A stretch of DNA of 64,000 bases, taken from Roseiconus nitratireducens. GTDB taxonomy: Bacteria; Planctomycetota; Planctomycetia; Pirellulales; Pirellulaceae. The notes beneath the pieces are model-generated. The model was not told the DNA's origin, searched no databases, and was given only the letters and a program-made list of their open reading frames with translations. How positions within the stretch are numbered: position 1 is the stretch's first letter; every line of letters starts with the position of its first letter. The DNA lies in NCBI RefSeq assembly GCF_008629675.1, contig NZ_VWOX01000002.1:124001-188000 (forward strand), written 5' to 3'. Shown piece after piece: positions 1 through 8,043 of this stretch. A program made the position numbers and the translations under genes.

Positions 1-1
1 C

Positions 2-1087
2 AAGGACTCACTGCGTCGACAGATCGTCGAATCCTGCCCTCGAGTTCCCGGCGTGTACGGGATGCTCGATCGAACCGGCGACCTGATCTACGTCGGAAAG
101 AGCAAGTCACTGCGTTCGCGTCTGCTGAGCTACTTCGCCGCGTCCAACGAAGAGGAAAAAGGCGGACGACTGATCGAATCCGCTCGTGCGATCCAGTGGG
201 AAACGCAACCGAGTGAGTTTGCAGCGTTGCTGCGCGAACAACAGCTGATCCGACAGTTCTCCCCTCGCTGGAATGTCCAAGGGGTGCCCAAGCGCCAGCG
301 GCCGGTGTACCTGTGTTTGGGACGAGCACCGGCGGCGCAATTCTTTCTTGCGCCCAAGCCGCCGAAGGAATGCCAGGCGATTCAGGGTCCGTTCTTTGGC
401 GCCAAGCGGATGGGCGTTGCGGTCGACACGCTTAACAAAGTGTTTCAACTTCGTGATTGCAGCCAGAAGCAAACCTTCCAGTTCGCCGAACAACTGTCGC
501 TGTTCGAGATCGACCATCGACCGGGATGTCTGCGATTGGAGTTGGGGACCTGTCTGGGGCCGTGTGCGGCTGCGTGCACGCAGAAGGAATACGCCAACCA
601 GGTCGACGCCGCGCAACGTTTCCTCAGCGGTGCAACAGACGAACCGTTGCTCGAGTTGCAGCAGCGAATGGAGTCCGCATCGCGCGACCAGCAGTACGAG
701 CTTGCCGGTAAGGCTTACCAAAGCCTGCGTTGCTTGCAGTACGTCCACCGCAAGCTGACGATGCTGGCCACGGCGCGGCGATCCTACAACTTTGTGTACG
801 CCGTCCCCGGGTACGACGGATGCCACACCTGGTACTTGATTCACTGCGGCGAAGTCAGCGCCGTTGCTGCGACACCCGTCGGCCGCGACGCCTATCGTCA
901 AATGAAACCGATGCTCAGCGCTTGGAAAGCGACATTGGAAAGTTCGGTTCAGCGTGGGCACGGACCGTTTCCCTACACGCTGGGAACAGTTGCTTCCTGG
1001 TTCCGCCAGAACCGGGCTGAATTGAAGCGATCTTTTTCCCCCTCCCAGGCAGGCCGGAAGTATCACCGTCGGTCCATGGTCGCTTGA
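2..1087 (+). CDS. UvrC-like GIY-YIG nuclease, 5' end outside window
   Basis: The reading frame is open from base 2, so the true start lies before the window; a GTG at 53 is internal to the GIY-YIG domain. Visible parts are the GIY-YIG core (PGVYGM then LIYVGKSKSLRSRL), a downstream REQQLIRQFSPRWN helix carrying the probable catalytic Glu, and a Cys-rich stretch (RDC, PGCL, GTC, GPC) matching the iron-sulfur cysteines of UvrC. A UVR-like helix pair (MESASRDQQYELAGKAYQSL) follows. Only about 110 residues come after it, so the RNase H-like endonuclease and HhH domains of full UvrC are absent. It could make a single incision in damaged DNA, as Cho does, but the repair role is inferred. It ends 15 bases from the convergent neighbour. 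Confidence 0.85.
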   Translation, partial: KDSLRRQIVESCPRVPGVYGMLDRTGDLIYVGKSKSLRSRLLSYFAASNEEEKGGRLIESARAIQWETQPSEFAALLREQQLIRQFSPRWNVQGVPKRQRPVYLCLGRAPAAQFFLAPKPPKECQAIQGPFFGAKRMGVAVDTLNKVFQLRDCSQKQTFQFAEQLSLFEIDHRPGCLRLELGTCLGPCAAACTQKEYANQVDAAQRFLSGATDEPLLELQQRMESASRDQQYELAGKAYQSLRCLQYVHRKLTMLATARRSYNFVYAVPGYDGCHTWYLIHCGEVSAVAATPVGRDAYRQMKPMLSAWKATLESSVQRGHGPFPYTLGTVASWFRQNRAELKRSFSPSQAGRKYHRRSMVA

Positions 1088-1102
1088 CCCGACGGACCAA
1101 TC

Positions 1103-2248
1103 CTACCGATCAGACAGCGATCGGTGCTTGGCCAGCGTATGAGCAAAGTCGGTGACCGTCTGAACGATCGCGCCGAGATCGTCCGTGATCGTGATCAGCG
1201 TGTTGTAGTCGCGATTCGCGGAAATCGTCTTCAGCGCCGGGTAGATCGGTTTTTGGTTCGTCCAGTAGTCACGCCCAAAAAACACCATCGGGCTGGCGTG
1301 TTCAAAGGTTTTGTAGCGGTTCTGGGCGGCATCCTGAAACACTTCCTGGATCGTTCCCTCGTTACCCGGCGTAAAGATCACGCCACAGTTGGCGATCGCC
1401 AACAAGCCCTCCTCACGCACGCTGTTGGCAAAATACTTCGCGATCTTGGTTGCAAAGCAAGTGGGCGGCTCGTGACCGTACAGCCAAGTCGGTATCCCCA
1501 GGCTTTCGCAGGCCGATGACGACGTCAGCGGAAAGCATTCGCAAACGCGAAATGCCGCATCCATCCATTGGGTGATCGGCTGGTATTGGGGGGCCGCGGC
1601 AAGCATCGCATTGGCCTGCTGCAGTTCCTCGTCATCTCGTTCAGCAAACCAGGCACCCAGGTGCGTCGCTTCCATGGCCCCTGGTCCGCCGCCACTGGTA
1701 ACCAACAGCCCCCGACGGGTCAGATCGCGTGCAAGCCGTGCGATCTGCAGATAGAGCTCGGTCCCCCGCGGCATCGAGTGGCCACCCATGATCGCCACCA
1801 CGTTTCGACCTTCGATTAGTTCCTGCAGCGCATCGGTGATCGAATGGTCGTGCAGTCGCCGGGCCAGAGTCACGTACGCATCGGCCGCATGGGCCTGATG
1901 CGTTTGTTGGTAATGCCGAAAGCAGCGGCCGTCCAGGGTTTTCGCATGCCCCTCCGGATCGCCGATCTTGTATCCGCCCAACAGCTCCTCCGGCGTGTAC
2001 AGATCGCCGCGGTAGGCACGAAACGGTAAATCGTCCAACGGGGGAAAGACCACCGGATGTTCCATCGCATCCAGGGTCGGATCGTCGACTCGGCAACCCA
2101 ACAGGATCGGCCGACGCGGTTTGGCCGCCAACAGCTCTTCCCGTAGCGGCCGCAGATCCAACGCGTGAAAGACGGCATGATCCACCGACTTTCCAGCCTG
2201 CAGATGCTGTTGCAATTCCTGCAGCGTTTCAAACTCTAACCGTTGCAT
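1103..2248 (-). CDS. LOG-family (lysine decarboxylase-like) Rossmann protein
   Basis: The 381-residue protein has a Rossmann-like C-terminal two thirds with the LOG-family signature GGGPGAMEA near residues 186-194. A second motif near 294-302 reads PGNEGTIQE, a variant of the canonical PGGxGTxxE in which the second Gly is Asn. Characterised LOG proteins release free bases from nucleoside monophosphates (cytokinin activation), and some bacterial relatives act on AMP. Here the first 145 residues are an extension not found in short LOG proteins, so substrate and activity are uncertain. No signal peptide is visible, so it is probably cytosolic. The gene is convergent with the UvrC-like gene and has no obvious functional partner. 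Confidence 0.8.
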   Translation of the reverse strand: MQRLEFETLQELQQHLQAGKSVDHAVFHALDLRPLREELLAAKPRRPILLGCRVDDPTLDAMEHPVVFPPLDDLPFRAYRGDLYTPEELLGGYKIGDPEGHAKTLDGRCFRHYQQTHQAHAADAYVTLARRLHDHSITDALQELIEGRNVVAIMGGHSMPRGTELYLQIARLARDLTRRGLLVTSGGGPGAMEATHLGAWFAERDDEELQQANAMLAAAPQYQPITQWMDAAFRVCECFPLTSSSACESLGIPTWLYGHEPPTCFATKIAKYFANSVREEGLLAIANCGVIFTPGNEGTIQEVFQDAAQNRYKTFEHASPMVFFGRDYWTNQKPIYPALKTISANRDYNTLITITDDLGAIVQTVTDFAHTLAKHRSLSDR

Positions 2249-2284
2249 GCCCCGCTACTCCTGCGCAAGCGAGTGGCCGGGCCA

Positions 2285-3007
2285 TCAAGAGTCGTTGCGA
2301 TCAACCGTCACGTCATCGACCCAGGCCTGTTTTTCGACCGCCAACCGCAATCGGCTCTTGGTGGGATGGCCGATGCCCGGCGACAGGAACTGCCCGACGG
2401 TTGATCCATCGATCTGCACGGTCATCGTCTCGCCCTTCAGATCGACCTGGAGATCGTGCCAGGTGTCGGCGGACAGCTGCAACGGGAACTCTTTTTGCTT
2501 CGCGGCAATTCGCTTTCGATCCTCAGCCGTCAATTTCCCCGCCTTCGACCGATCTCGCGTCTCCAAGTTCATTCGCCCCGTTTTCAAATCCATCAGCGTT
2601 AGCTTATTCAAGCGGATTTTGGCGACACAAAGGTGACCGGCATGCACACTCTTTTCTTTCATGTCGGCAATGTTGATTCCCAACTGATCTCCTTCTCCAA
2701 TCCGAAATCGCAACGATATCGTCGCGTCCTTGAACTCCAAGTCGTGGACAACGGACACCCCGTGGTCAGCCACCGGATGCCGCGTGATCTTGAGCGCGCC
2801 ATCGACCAGATCCACCTGTTTGTTGCCTTTGGCCCGTGACGCACTGTTGGTTCCCCAGCCGTTGCCGACCTGTTCCTCCTGGTCGTTCTGCTCCGAGCGT
2901 TCAAAGTGGTCTTCCAACAAACGTTCGCCGGCCAGCGCGGGTGTGGCGACCAGAATCAATGACAGCACTCGCAACAAGAAGCCAGTCATTTTCAGATTTC
3001 GAATCAT
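2285..3007 (-). CDS. exported LamG/DUF1080-like protein
   Basis: A 240-residue protein with an N-terminal signal peptide (hydrophobic LLRVLSLILVATPALA). The mature part reads as one beta-sandwich: LLEDHFERS at the start, then VDGALKITRHP, ISLRFRIGEGD and WHDLQVDLKGETMTVQIDG. That rhythm resembles concanavalin-like domains such as DUF1080, which are often annotated as 3-keto-disaccharide hydrolases, but no catalytic residue can be named. A second start at Met7 would also give a good signal peptide. It lies 73 bases downstream of the sulfatase stop on the same strand and may be co-transcribed with it. That would suit polysaccharide degradation outside the cytoplasm, which is inference. Confidence 0.75.
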   Translation of the reverse strand: MIRNLKMTGFLLRVLSLILVATPALAGERLLEDHFERSEQNDQEEQVGNGWGTNSASRAKGNKQVDLVDGALKITRHPVADHGVSVVHDLEFKDATISLRFRIGEGDQLGINIADMKEKSVHAGHLCVAKIRLNKLTLMDLKTGRMNLETRDRSKAGKLTAEDRKRIAAKQKEFPLQLSADTWHDLQVDLKGETMTVQIDGSTVGQFLSPGIGHPTKSRLRLAVEKQAWVDDVTVDRNDS

Positions 3008-3080
3008 GTTCGTACCGGTGGGGAATAGGAGGGCGGATCGAATTGGAAAAACTTGAAGACGGGTTGAAGCCGGGAAGCAT

Positions 3081-4580
3081 CTAGTTCGAAGCGGAGTCGT
3101 CTACTTTGGAAAGCGATTGCAACTGTTCCATCAGCGGCCCCTTTTTGAATTGCGGTTCGGCAGACGATTCGCCGTATCCCATCAGCTCCTTTGCCAATCG
3201 GCGAACGGTTTGACGATTCTCTTCCTGACCGATCGCATTCTTCAATTCATTCGGATCGCTCTGCAGATCGAACAGCCAGGGGCGTTCGGACGTGGAGACA
3301 ACCAACTTGTATCGGTCGGTCACCGCTGCCAGCCACGACGGGGGTCCGGCGCCGGCGGCCCGCAAAAACGTGATGTCGTTCCAGTCAGCCGGAGGCGTTC
3401 CGCGGAAGAAACCCGATGCGTCTCGGCCATCAAATTCCTGCTTAACGTCTTTGCCAAGAAGTGAAAGAACGGTTGGCATGAAATCGACCGTTCCCAAAGC
3501 GTGATCGATGCGTGTGCCGGCTGGAACCACACCGGGAGCAGCTAATAGCATGGGAACTTTTGCGCTCCCTTCGTAGGGATTCCCTTTGTTCAGCCGCCCA
3601 TGCTCATAGCACAGGTCACCGTGATCGGAGGTGAAGACAATCATGGTTCGGTCCGTTAGATCTAGCTGATCCAAAACCTTCAGAATCTTTCCGACGTTGT
3701 CATCGATGCAGCGCACCATGCCGAAGTATCGTGCCATGCTGGCAGCGTTGAATTGCATCGTGCCGTTCTTGCCCTGGGGCGCGGCCCAAGCCGGATTGTC
3801 TTTCACCATCGAGAACGTCATCGGCGATCGGATGACCCGGTCCATGTACATGTCGTCGTACGGCGGGCGCACCGTATTGGGCCCGTGGGGATCCGGAAGG
3901 CTGAGGTGGTAACAAAACGGGCCTGCTGAGTTTTTACGAATGAATTCGATCGCGCGGTCGGCAAGCCAATCGGTTGAGAAGCTCTTTTCGTCGGCTCCCT
4001 CGACACCGTAGGTCGGTTGGTCGCGTGCGTTCCTCGCGGCAACTCGCGGACCGTCGTCCGTCAATTCGAACTGCTTCCAGTGACCACGGTTGAACATGAA
4101 ACGGTTGTCATCAAAACCGAACTTGCGGCGCGGCTGCCACTGGGGTTTGCCAGGGCCGTCCAGATGCCATTTCCCCGCGTAGCCGGTCGCGTAACCGTCA
4201 GCACGCAACACTTCGGCAAAGGTCACCACGTCGCTGTTCATCGGCAGGTTGTTTTGGGGACTGCCGGTTCGCTGGGGGTACAACCCCGAGAAGAGCGACG
4301 CGCGCGACGGCGTGCAGACGGGGCTGGTCGCATAGAAAGACGTGCAGATGGCACCCCTCGCGGCGATCGAATCGATCGCCGGAGTTTCGACGACCGCATC
4401 CTCTCCCCAGATCAACGCCTGGTCCGCGGGCAACGTGTCGCGGTAGCATCCCAAGGTGCGAAAATTATGTTCATCCGTCTGGATCACCAACAAATTCATC
4501 GGTGGGTCCGCACCGACAGCGATCCCCCGGAAGCCCAGGAAGGATACGATCAGGATCAGCGGCAGCGACGGTCGACTCAT
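3081..4580 (-). CDS. exported type I sulfatase
   Basis: Arylsulfatase-type hydrolase of sulfate esters, probably acting on sulfated polysaccharide outside the cytoplasm. The start at 4580 is preferred over an upstream in-frame ATG at 4619. It follows a GGAG ribosome site by 8 bases and begins the signal peptide (MSRPSLPLILIVSFLGF). The conserved CTPSR motif at residues 89-93 carries the Cys that is converted to formylglycine. An early metal-binding segment (IQTDEHNF, D36) and a late one (FTSDHGDLCYEHG) are present. Its 499 residues are normal for the family, and the pattern resembles iduronate-2-sulfatase or choline-sulfatase types. No anaerobic maturase is in the window, and the SUMF1-fold protein at 50760-51818 lacks the needed cysteines. 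Confidence 0.95.
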   Translation of the reverse strand: MSRPSLPLILIVSFLGFRGIAVGADPPMNLLVIQTDEHNFRTLGCYRDTLPADQALIWGEDAVVETPAIDSIAARGAICTSFYATSPVCTPSRASLFSGLYPQRTGSPQNNLPMNSDVVTFAEVLRADGYATGYAGKWHLDGPGKPQWQPRRKFGFDDNRFMFNRGHWKQFELTDDGPRVAARNARDQPTYGVEGADEKSFSTDWLADRAIEFIRKNSAGPFCYHLSLPDPHGPNTVRPPYDDMYMDRVIRSPMTFSMVKDNPAWAAPQGKNGTMQFNAASMARYFGMVRCIDDNVGKILKVLDQLDLTDRTMIVFTSDHGDLCYEHGRLNKGNPYEGSAKVPMLLAAPGVVPAGTRIDHALGTVDFMPTVLSLLGKDVKQEFDGRDASGFFRGTPPADWNDITFLRAAGAGPPSWLAAVTDRYKLVVSTSERPWLFDLQSDPNELKNAIGQEENRQTVRRLAKELMGYGESSAEPQFKKGPLMEQLQSLSKVDDSASN

Positions 4581-4660
4581 GAGTGGTGCTCCGTGGGAAA
4601 AACCATGCGATTGCCCCACGGCTACTTCCGACGCGACTCTAGCAGCGTATTGATTCTCGA

Positions 4661-4690
4661 TCGTCGCCTTTCACTCTGTGAAAGTTGCGT
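4661..4690. repeat. CTTTCAC/GTGAAAG hairpin repeat, copy 1
   Basis: A perfect 7-bp stem, CTTTCAC (4668-4674) and GTGAAAG (4678-4684) with a three-base loop, lies upstream of the sulfatase. The flanks (TCGTCG before, TTGCG after) match the reverse complement of the copy at 12268-12296, with about four differences over 29 bases. Relative to the downstream gene, both copies have the same orientation. There is no T-run, so it does not look like a simple terminator. Confidence 0.7.
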
Positions 4691-4759
4691 TCTTGCCGCT
4701 GCTTTTTTGGAACAGAAGACGTACGTTGCGGAACGCCCGGTTTGAAAATCAACCGACTG

Positions 4760-5533
4760 CTAGTTGCCAAACGTGCTCTGAATCAGCACCAGCATCTCGC
4801 CCTGGTTGTCCGTGGGGTCCACATCATACATCCGCAGAAACAGGTGGCCGGTCCGGTCGGCAACAAAATCGTCGCCAGCTCGGATCAAAAACGGCTTCTG
4901 TTTGTCCAGGTCACCGGAGGAATCCGCAATGACGCCGATCAAAGCGCCCAACTTGATGCGAGAATCCGGGAGCTTTTGATCGTCTGGAATTTGAACTCCT
5001 TCGGGCCCGGTTTCCAGAACCACCTTCCAGGTCCCCTTCACTTCCACGTGCACCGGCATCCCCTTTTGCAACTTTGCCCCTGAATCTTGCCAGGATCCGG
5101 CCGCGGAAACCTGGGCAATCTTGCGATCCTTCATGGTTTGCATCTGCAGCATGCGTTGGACGCCCGCTTCGCCCTCCGCATAGTTCGGAACCAGCCGAAC
5201 CATGGCCTCGTAGACTTCCCGGGCATTGTCGTACTGCTTCTTCCGCTCGTACTCACTGGCCAACTTCTCGGCCTTGGCGATGTACTCTTTGTGCAACGAC
5301 AGAAGTTGGGGATCGGCAGGCAGGTCGGGCTGATTGGCCGCCGCCTCCTTGAGCCGCTGCTCCATCTGCCGTTGCAGTTGCTTTTGTTGCTGTTGAAATC
5401 GTTTCAGGTTTGGATTCTGAGCCGATGCATTTTCGAAGCCACCAATCGCTGCGACGAAACCGAAACAGAGACTCGCGGTCAGCACGGCGCGACAAGAAGT
5501 TCGCGGAAAAGATGGACGTTGCATGACAAACAT
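4760..5533 (-). CDS. exported coiled-coil protein with PA-IL-like domain
   Basis: A 257-residue exported protein; a second possible start is Met4. After the signal peptide (VLTASLCFGFVAAIGGF) comes a Gln/Lys-rich helix (residues about 40-110, many QQQ/QLQRQ), likely a coiled coil, ending in a TPR-like segment (YDNAREVYEAMVRLVPNYAEG). The last 110 residues resemble the PA-IL (LecA) galactose-binding fold: VHVEVKGTWKV, then IKLGALIGVI, then FLIRAGDDFVADRTGHLFLR and a final DNQGEMLVLI. Sugar binding is inferred from that resemblance. It lies upstream of the sulfatase on the same strand, 179 bases away with a hairpin repeat between them, so the two need not share a transcript. Confidence 0.75.
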   Translation of the reverse strand: MFVMQRPSFPRTSCRAVLTASLCFGFVAAIGGFENASAQNPNLKRFQQQQKQLQRQMEQRLKEAAANQPDLPADPQLLSLHKEYIAKAEKLASEYERKKQYDNAREVYEAMVRLVPNYAEGEAGVQRMLQMQTMKDRKIAQVSAAGSWQDSGAKLQKGMPVHVEVKGTWKVVLETGPEGVQIPDDQKLPDSRIKLGALIGVIADSSGDLDKQKPFLIRAGDDFVADRTGHLFLRMYDVDPTDNQGEMLVLIQSTFGN

Positions 5534-5724
5534 TGAGACCGCCGCGTGCGGTGGAAGTGGAGGGGAAAAGGCGGCGTTGAAGAGCGACCAGGACCGCCAT
5601 CAGCGGAAACAGGGCACGATCGGTTCACCCGCGGTTGCTCCGATCGTGCGTCCCTGCTGGGAAAAACGGTCCGGCTGCCGGAAAGTACCCGGCAGGCAGC
5701 GTTTTTACGATGCGCGTGACTGGC

Positions 5725-6582
5725 TCAGGTGCCGCGACGATTACCGTACCAGCGGATTTGCATCCGGTCGCAATAATGGTAGCCGACGGACTCGGTCAAC
5801 GGTCGCAGCCACGATTCGGCTCGGTCCAATTCCACCAGCGTTGTCCCTTGCGGCATGATGAAGACGTTGCCCCCCTTCACGTCCAGTGCCTCCGCGATTT
5901 CGGCCGCTTCGTCGAATTGTCGTTGATCATTCACGACGAACTTCACCTGAAAGTCCCGAGCCGCATGAATCAACCGCTGCATGGTTTCCAGCGGCAACCG
6001 GCGTTCCTCGTGCAAGCGATTCCAACGCGGATGTTCGCCCGGATCAGGAGCGCTGCCGCCGAGCTTAGGGCTGAGTGAAAGCAGGTCACAGGCGATCGGT
6101 TTATCGATCGTCCCGGCGGTTTCGATGGTCAAATGAAATCCGGCGTCCATCAGTGCCTGCGACAAGTTGACCGCAGCGGCAGGCAGCAACGGCTCGCCAC
6201 CAGTCAGGACGACGTGCGAGGGCCCCTCGCCATGGACACGATCGACCAGCGCGTCAATCGCCATCACCTGGCCTTCGGGGTGCCACGATGCGTAGGGCGT
6301 GTCGCAAAACCAGCAGCGAAGATTGCAGCCGCTGGTCCGGATGAAGAAGCTTTCGGTGCCGACCAGCCGGCCTTCGCCCTGCCGACTGACGAATGTTTCG
6401 GAAACACGGACCTGAGTCGATCCCTGATCGGCCGGGCCAGATACGATCAAGTTCGCATTGTCGCCGTTTGGGGCCAGACCGGTTCCGGGGTCGGCGATCG
6501 GCAGCGTATCAGCGGCACGTCGGCCCCTGGTCGATTCGATCGGAGCGTGCGAAACTTGCGGTTTTCCCAAGGGAGAGATCAA
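5725..6582 (-). CDS. queE: 7-carboxy-7-deazaguanine synthase (radical SAM)
   Basis: QueE converts 6-carboxy-tetrahydropterin to 7-carboxy-7-deazaguanine for queuosine and other 7-deazapurines. The core [20 protein letters not shown] is followed by the CxxxCxxC iron-sulfur motif (CNLRCWFC) that places it in the radical SAM family. LTGGEPLLP and the TIETAGT segment are also typical. The start is uncertain. The only in-frame ATG before the core, at 6684, would overlap the divergent queF completely, and no other ATG lies between it and the core. TTG codons at 6582 and 6450 are the candidates, and 6582 is chosen because it ends 4 bases from the queF start. Neither has a good ribosome site. QueC and QueD are not in the window. 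Confidence 0.88.
   Translation of the reverse strand: MISPLGKPQVSHAPIESTRGRRAADTLPIADPGTGLAPNGDNANLIVSGPADQGSTQVRVSETFVSRQGEGRLVGTESFFIRTSGCNLRCWFCDTPYASWHPEGQVMAIDALVDRVHGEGPSHVVLTGGEPLLPAAAVNLSQALMDAGFHLTIETAGTIDKPIACDLLSLSPKLGGSAPDPGEHPRWNRLHEERRLPLETMQRLIHAARDFQVKFVVNDQRQFDEAAEIAEALDVKGGNVFIMPQGTTLVELDRAESWLRPLTESVGYHYCDRMQIRWYGNRRGT
6571..6577 (+). promoter_or_regulatory. ribosome binding site setting the queF TTG start
   Basis: GGGAGAG lies 9 bases before a TTG codon at 6587-6589 that is in frame with the QueF core. The only in-frame ATG is far upstream (6458) and would overlap queE. The site therefore supports TTG as the start. Confidence 0.6.
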
Positions 6583-6586
6583 AACA

Positions 6587-6955
6587 TTGAGTGATTCAGC
6601 GAATTTCCGTGACCTGCTGGAGGTCTTTGACAACCCCAGCCCGTCGCGAGACTTTACCATCGTGCACCACTGCCCGGAGTTCACTTCTGTTTGCCCGAAA
6701 ACCGGCCAGCCGGATTACGGCAAGATCATCTTCACGTACGTCCCGGACAAAGTTTGCGTGGAACTGAAAAGCTTGAAGATGTATCTGCAGCGGTTTCGCA
6801 ATGAAGGAATTTTCTACGAAGCGGTGACAAACCGCATCATGGATGACTTCGTGGCCGTTGTACAGCCGAAAACGGCAACCGTGGAAAGCCAGTGGACGCC
6901 CCGCGGCGGACTGCACAGCAATATCATCGTCCAACATCCCGCCCCCCAACCGTAG
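6587..6955 (+). CDS. queF: preQ0 reductase QueF
   Basis: NADPH-dependent reduction of 7-cyano-7-deazaguanine to preQ1, the step before queuine-type base insertion into tRNA. With the TTG start the protein is 122 residues, the size of the short bacterial (unimodular) QueF. The [10 protein letters not shown] motif gives the catalytic Cys36 and, seven residues on, Asp43, the same spacing as Cys55/Asp62 of the B. subtilis enzyme. The QueF motif [16 protein letters not shown] binds NADPH, and Glu78 falls in EGIFYE. It is divergent from queE with only four bases between the chosen starts, so the two probably share a control region lying inside one or both leaders. Confidence 0.93.
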   Translation: MSDSANFRDLLEVFDNPSPSRDFTIVHHCPEFTSVCPKTGQPDYGKIIFTYVPDKVCVELKSLKMYLQRFRNEGIFYEAVTNRIMDDFVAVVQPKTATVESQWTPRGGLHSNIIVQHPAPQP

Positions 6956-6970
6956 CCCTTCTTGACCACC

Positions 6971-7975
6971 ATGCCCGAGAACCTTCCCGTCCTGCTGTCC
7001 GGCTTCGCCGACGAGGCCGCCAACAACAAGACCGCCGCCGAACAGTTTTCCGCCTTCGCTGCGCTCGGACTCCGCTACTATTCCATCCGGTTTGTCGACG
7101 CCGGCGATGGCATCAAGAACGTGATGGCACTGACCGATCCGGAAATCCAAAAGCTGGTCCAGATGCAGGCGGACTACGGTCTGAAGGTCAGCAGCATCGG
7201 ATCACCGATCGGCAAAGTGAAATTGCTGGATGTGGATGACGGCACCGCCAACAAATTCGTTCCCTTCAAACAGTATCTGCAGGAGGATGTGCAGACGGCT
7301 TGCGATCGCGCGGAGGCCTTCGGCGCGAAATTGATTCGAGGCTTCTCCTTTTACCATCCCAAGGGGACGTCACCCGAGAGCCACTTGGAACAGGTCGCCG
7401 ATCAACTTGGCCAGATCGCCGAAGTCTGTGACCGACGCGGCCTGACCTTCGGATTGGAAGTTGAAGCCAACCTGGTCGGTCAAACCGGACCGCTGCTGGA
7501 AGCAATCGCGGAGAAGGTCAACCACCCCGCCATGCTGACGATCTTCGACGGAGCCAACATCATCACGCAAGGCTTCACGCCCGACGAGACTTTCGCGCAG
7601 TACGTCGCGATGAAACCCAGCATGGGTTGGTTGCACGTCAAGGATTATCACGATCCCTCGCCCACGGGCCGCATCGAGCATGTTGACGAAGCCAGCTTGG
7701 ACAATTTCGTCCCGGCGGACCGCGGGGATTGTGGGCACGAGGCGATCTTCCGCGACCTCAAGTCCTTCCTGCCAGAACTCCACCGACGCATGACCGAGCG
7801 TGGTGCCGACGGCGTTTTCCTGGATTTGGAACCGCACGTCAAAGGCGGAGGACAGTTCGGAGGCTTTAGTGGGCCGGACGGATTCGGGGTCGCATTGCGA
7901 GGCTTGTGCAACCTGCTGGATTACATCGGCATTCCCTACGACCTTCGCGGGTTCGACGACATCAAGTCAGCCTGA
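6971..7975 (+). CDS. sugar phosphate isomerase/epimerase-like TIM barrel
   Basis: A 334-residue protein of the xylose isomerase-like TIM-barrel superfamily. Hallmarks are GFADEA at the first strand, the LRYYSIRFVDAG strand, GLTFGLEVEANLVG, MLTIFDGANI and GWLHVKDYHDPS, which supply acidic and His metal ligands. ATG at 6971 is preferred to a TTG at 6962. The family covers isomerases, epimerases and endonuclease IV-like folds; the substrate cannot be read from sequence. It follows queF by 15 bases on the same strand and may share its transcript, though no functional link to queuosine is known. No signal peptide is seen. Confidence 0.8.
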   Translation: MPENLPVLLSGFADEAANNKTAAEQFSAFAALGLRYYSIRFVDAGDGIKNVMALTDPEIQKLVQMQADYGLKVSSIGSPIGKVKLLDVDDGTANKFVPFKQYLQEDVQTACDRAEAFGAKLIRGFSFYHPKGTSPESHLEQVADQLGQIAEVCDRRGLTFGLEVEANLVGQTGPLLEAIAEKVNHPAMLTIFDGANIITQGFTPDETFAQYVAMKPSMGWLHVKDYHDPSPTGRIEHVDEASLDNFVPADRGDCGHEAIFRDLKSFLPELHRRMTERGADGVFLDLEPHVKGGGQFGGFSGPDGFGVALRGLCNLLDYIGIPYDLRGFDDIKSA

Positions 7976-8043
7976 CCTGATTCGATCGGCCCGGCAGGTT
8001 TCGATCGGCATCTACTGGGCGCCACTGCCCGCCGAGCATTCGA

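Noticed and set aside
107..1066. 319-residue open frame on the minus strand opposite the UvrC-like gene
   Set aside because: It is a shadow of the plus-strand gene, which shows GIY-YIG and UVR motifs; the minus-strand product has no domain and no plausible start region.
6458..6955. ATG at 6458 as the queF start
   Set aside because: It would add about 43 residues without family similarity and fully overlap the divergent queE; the ribosome site supports TTG 6587.
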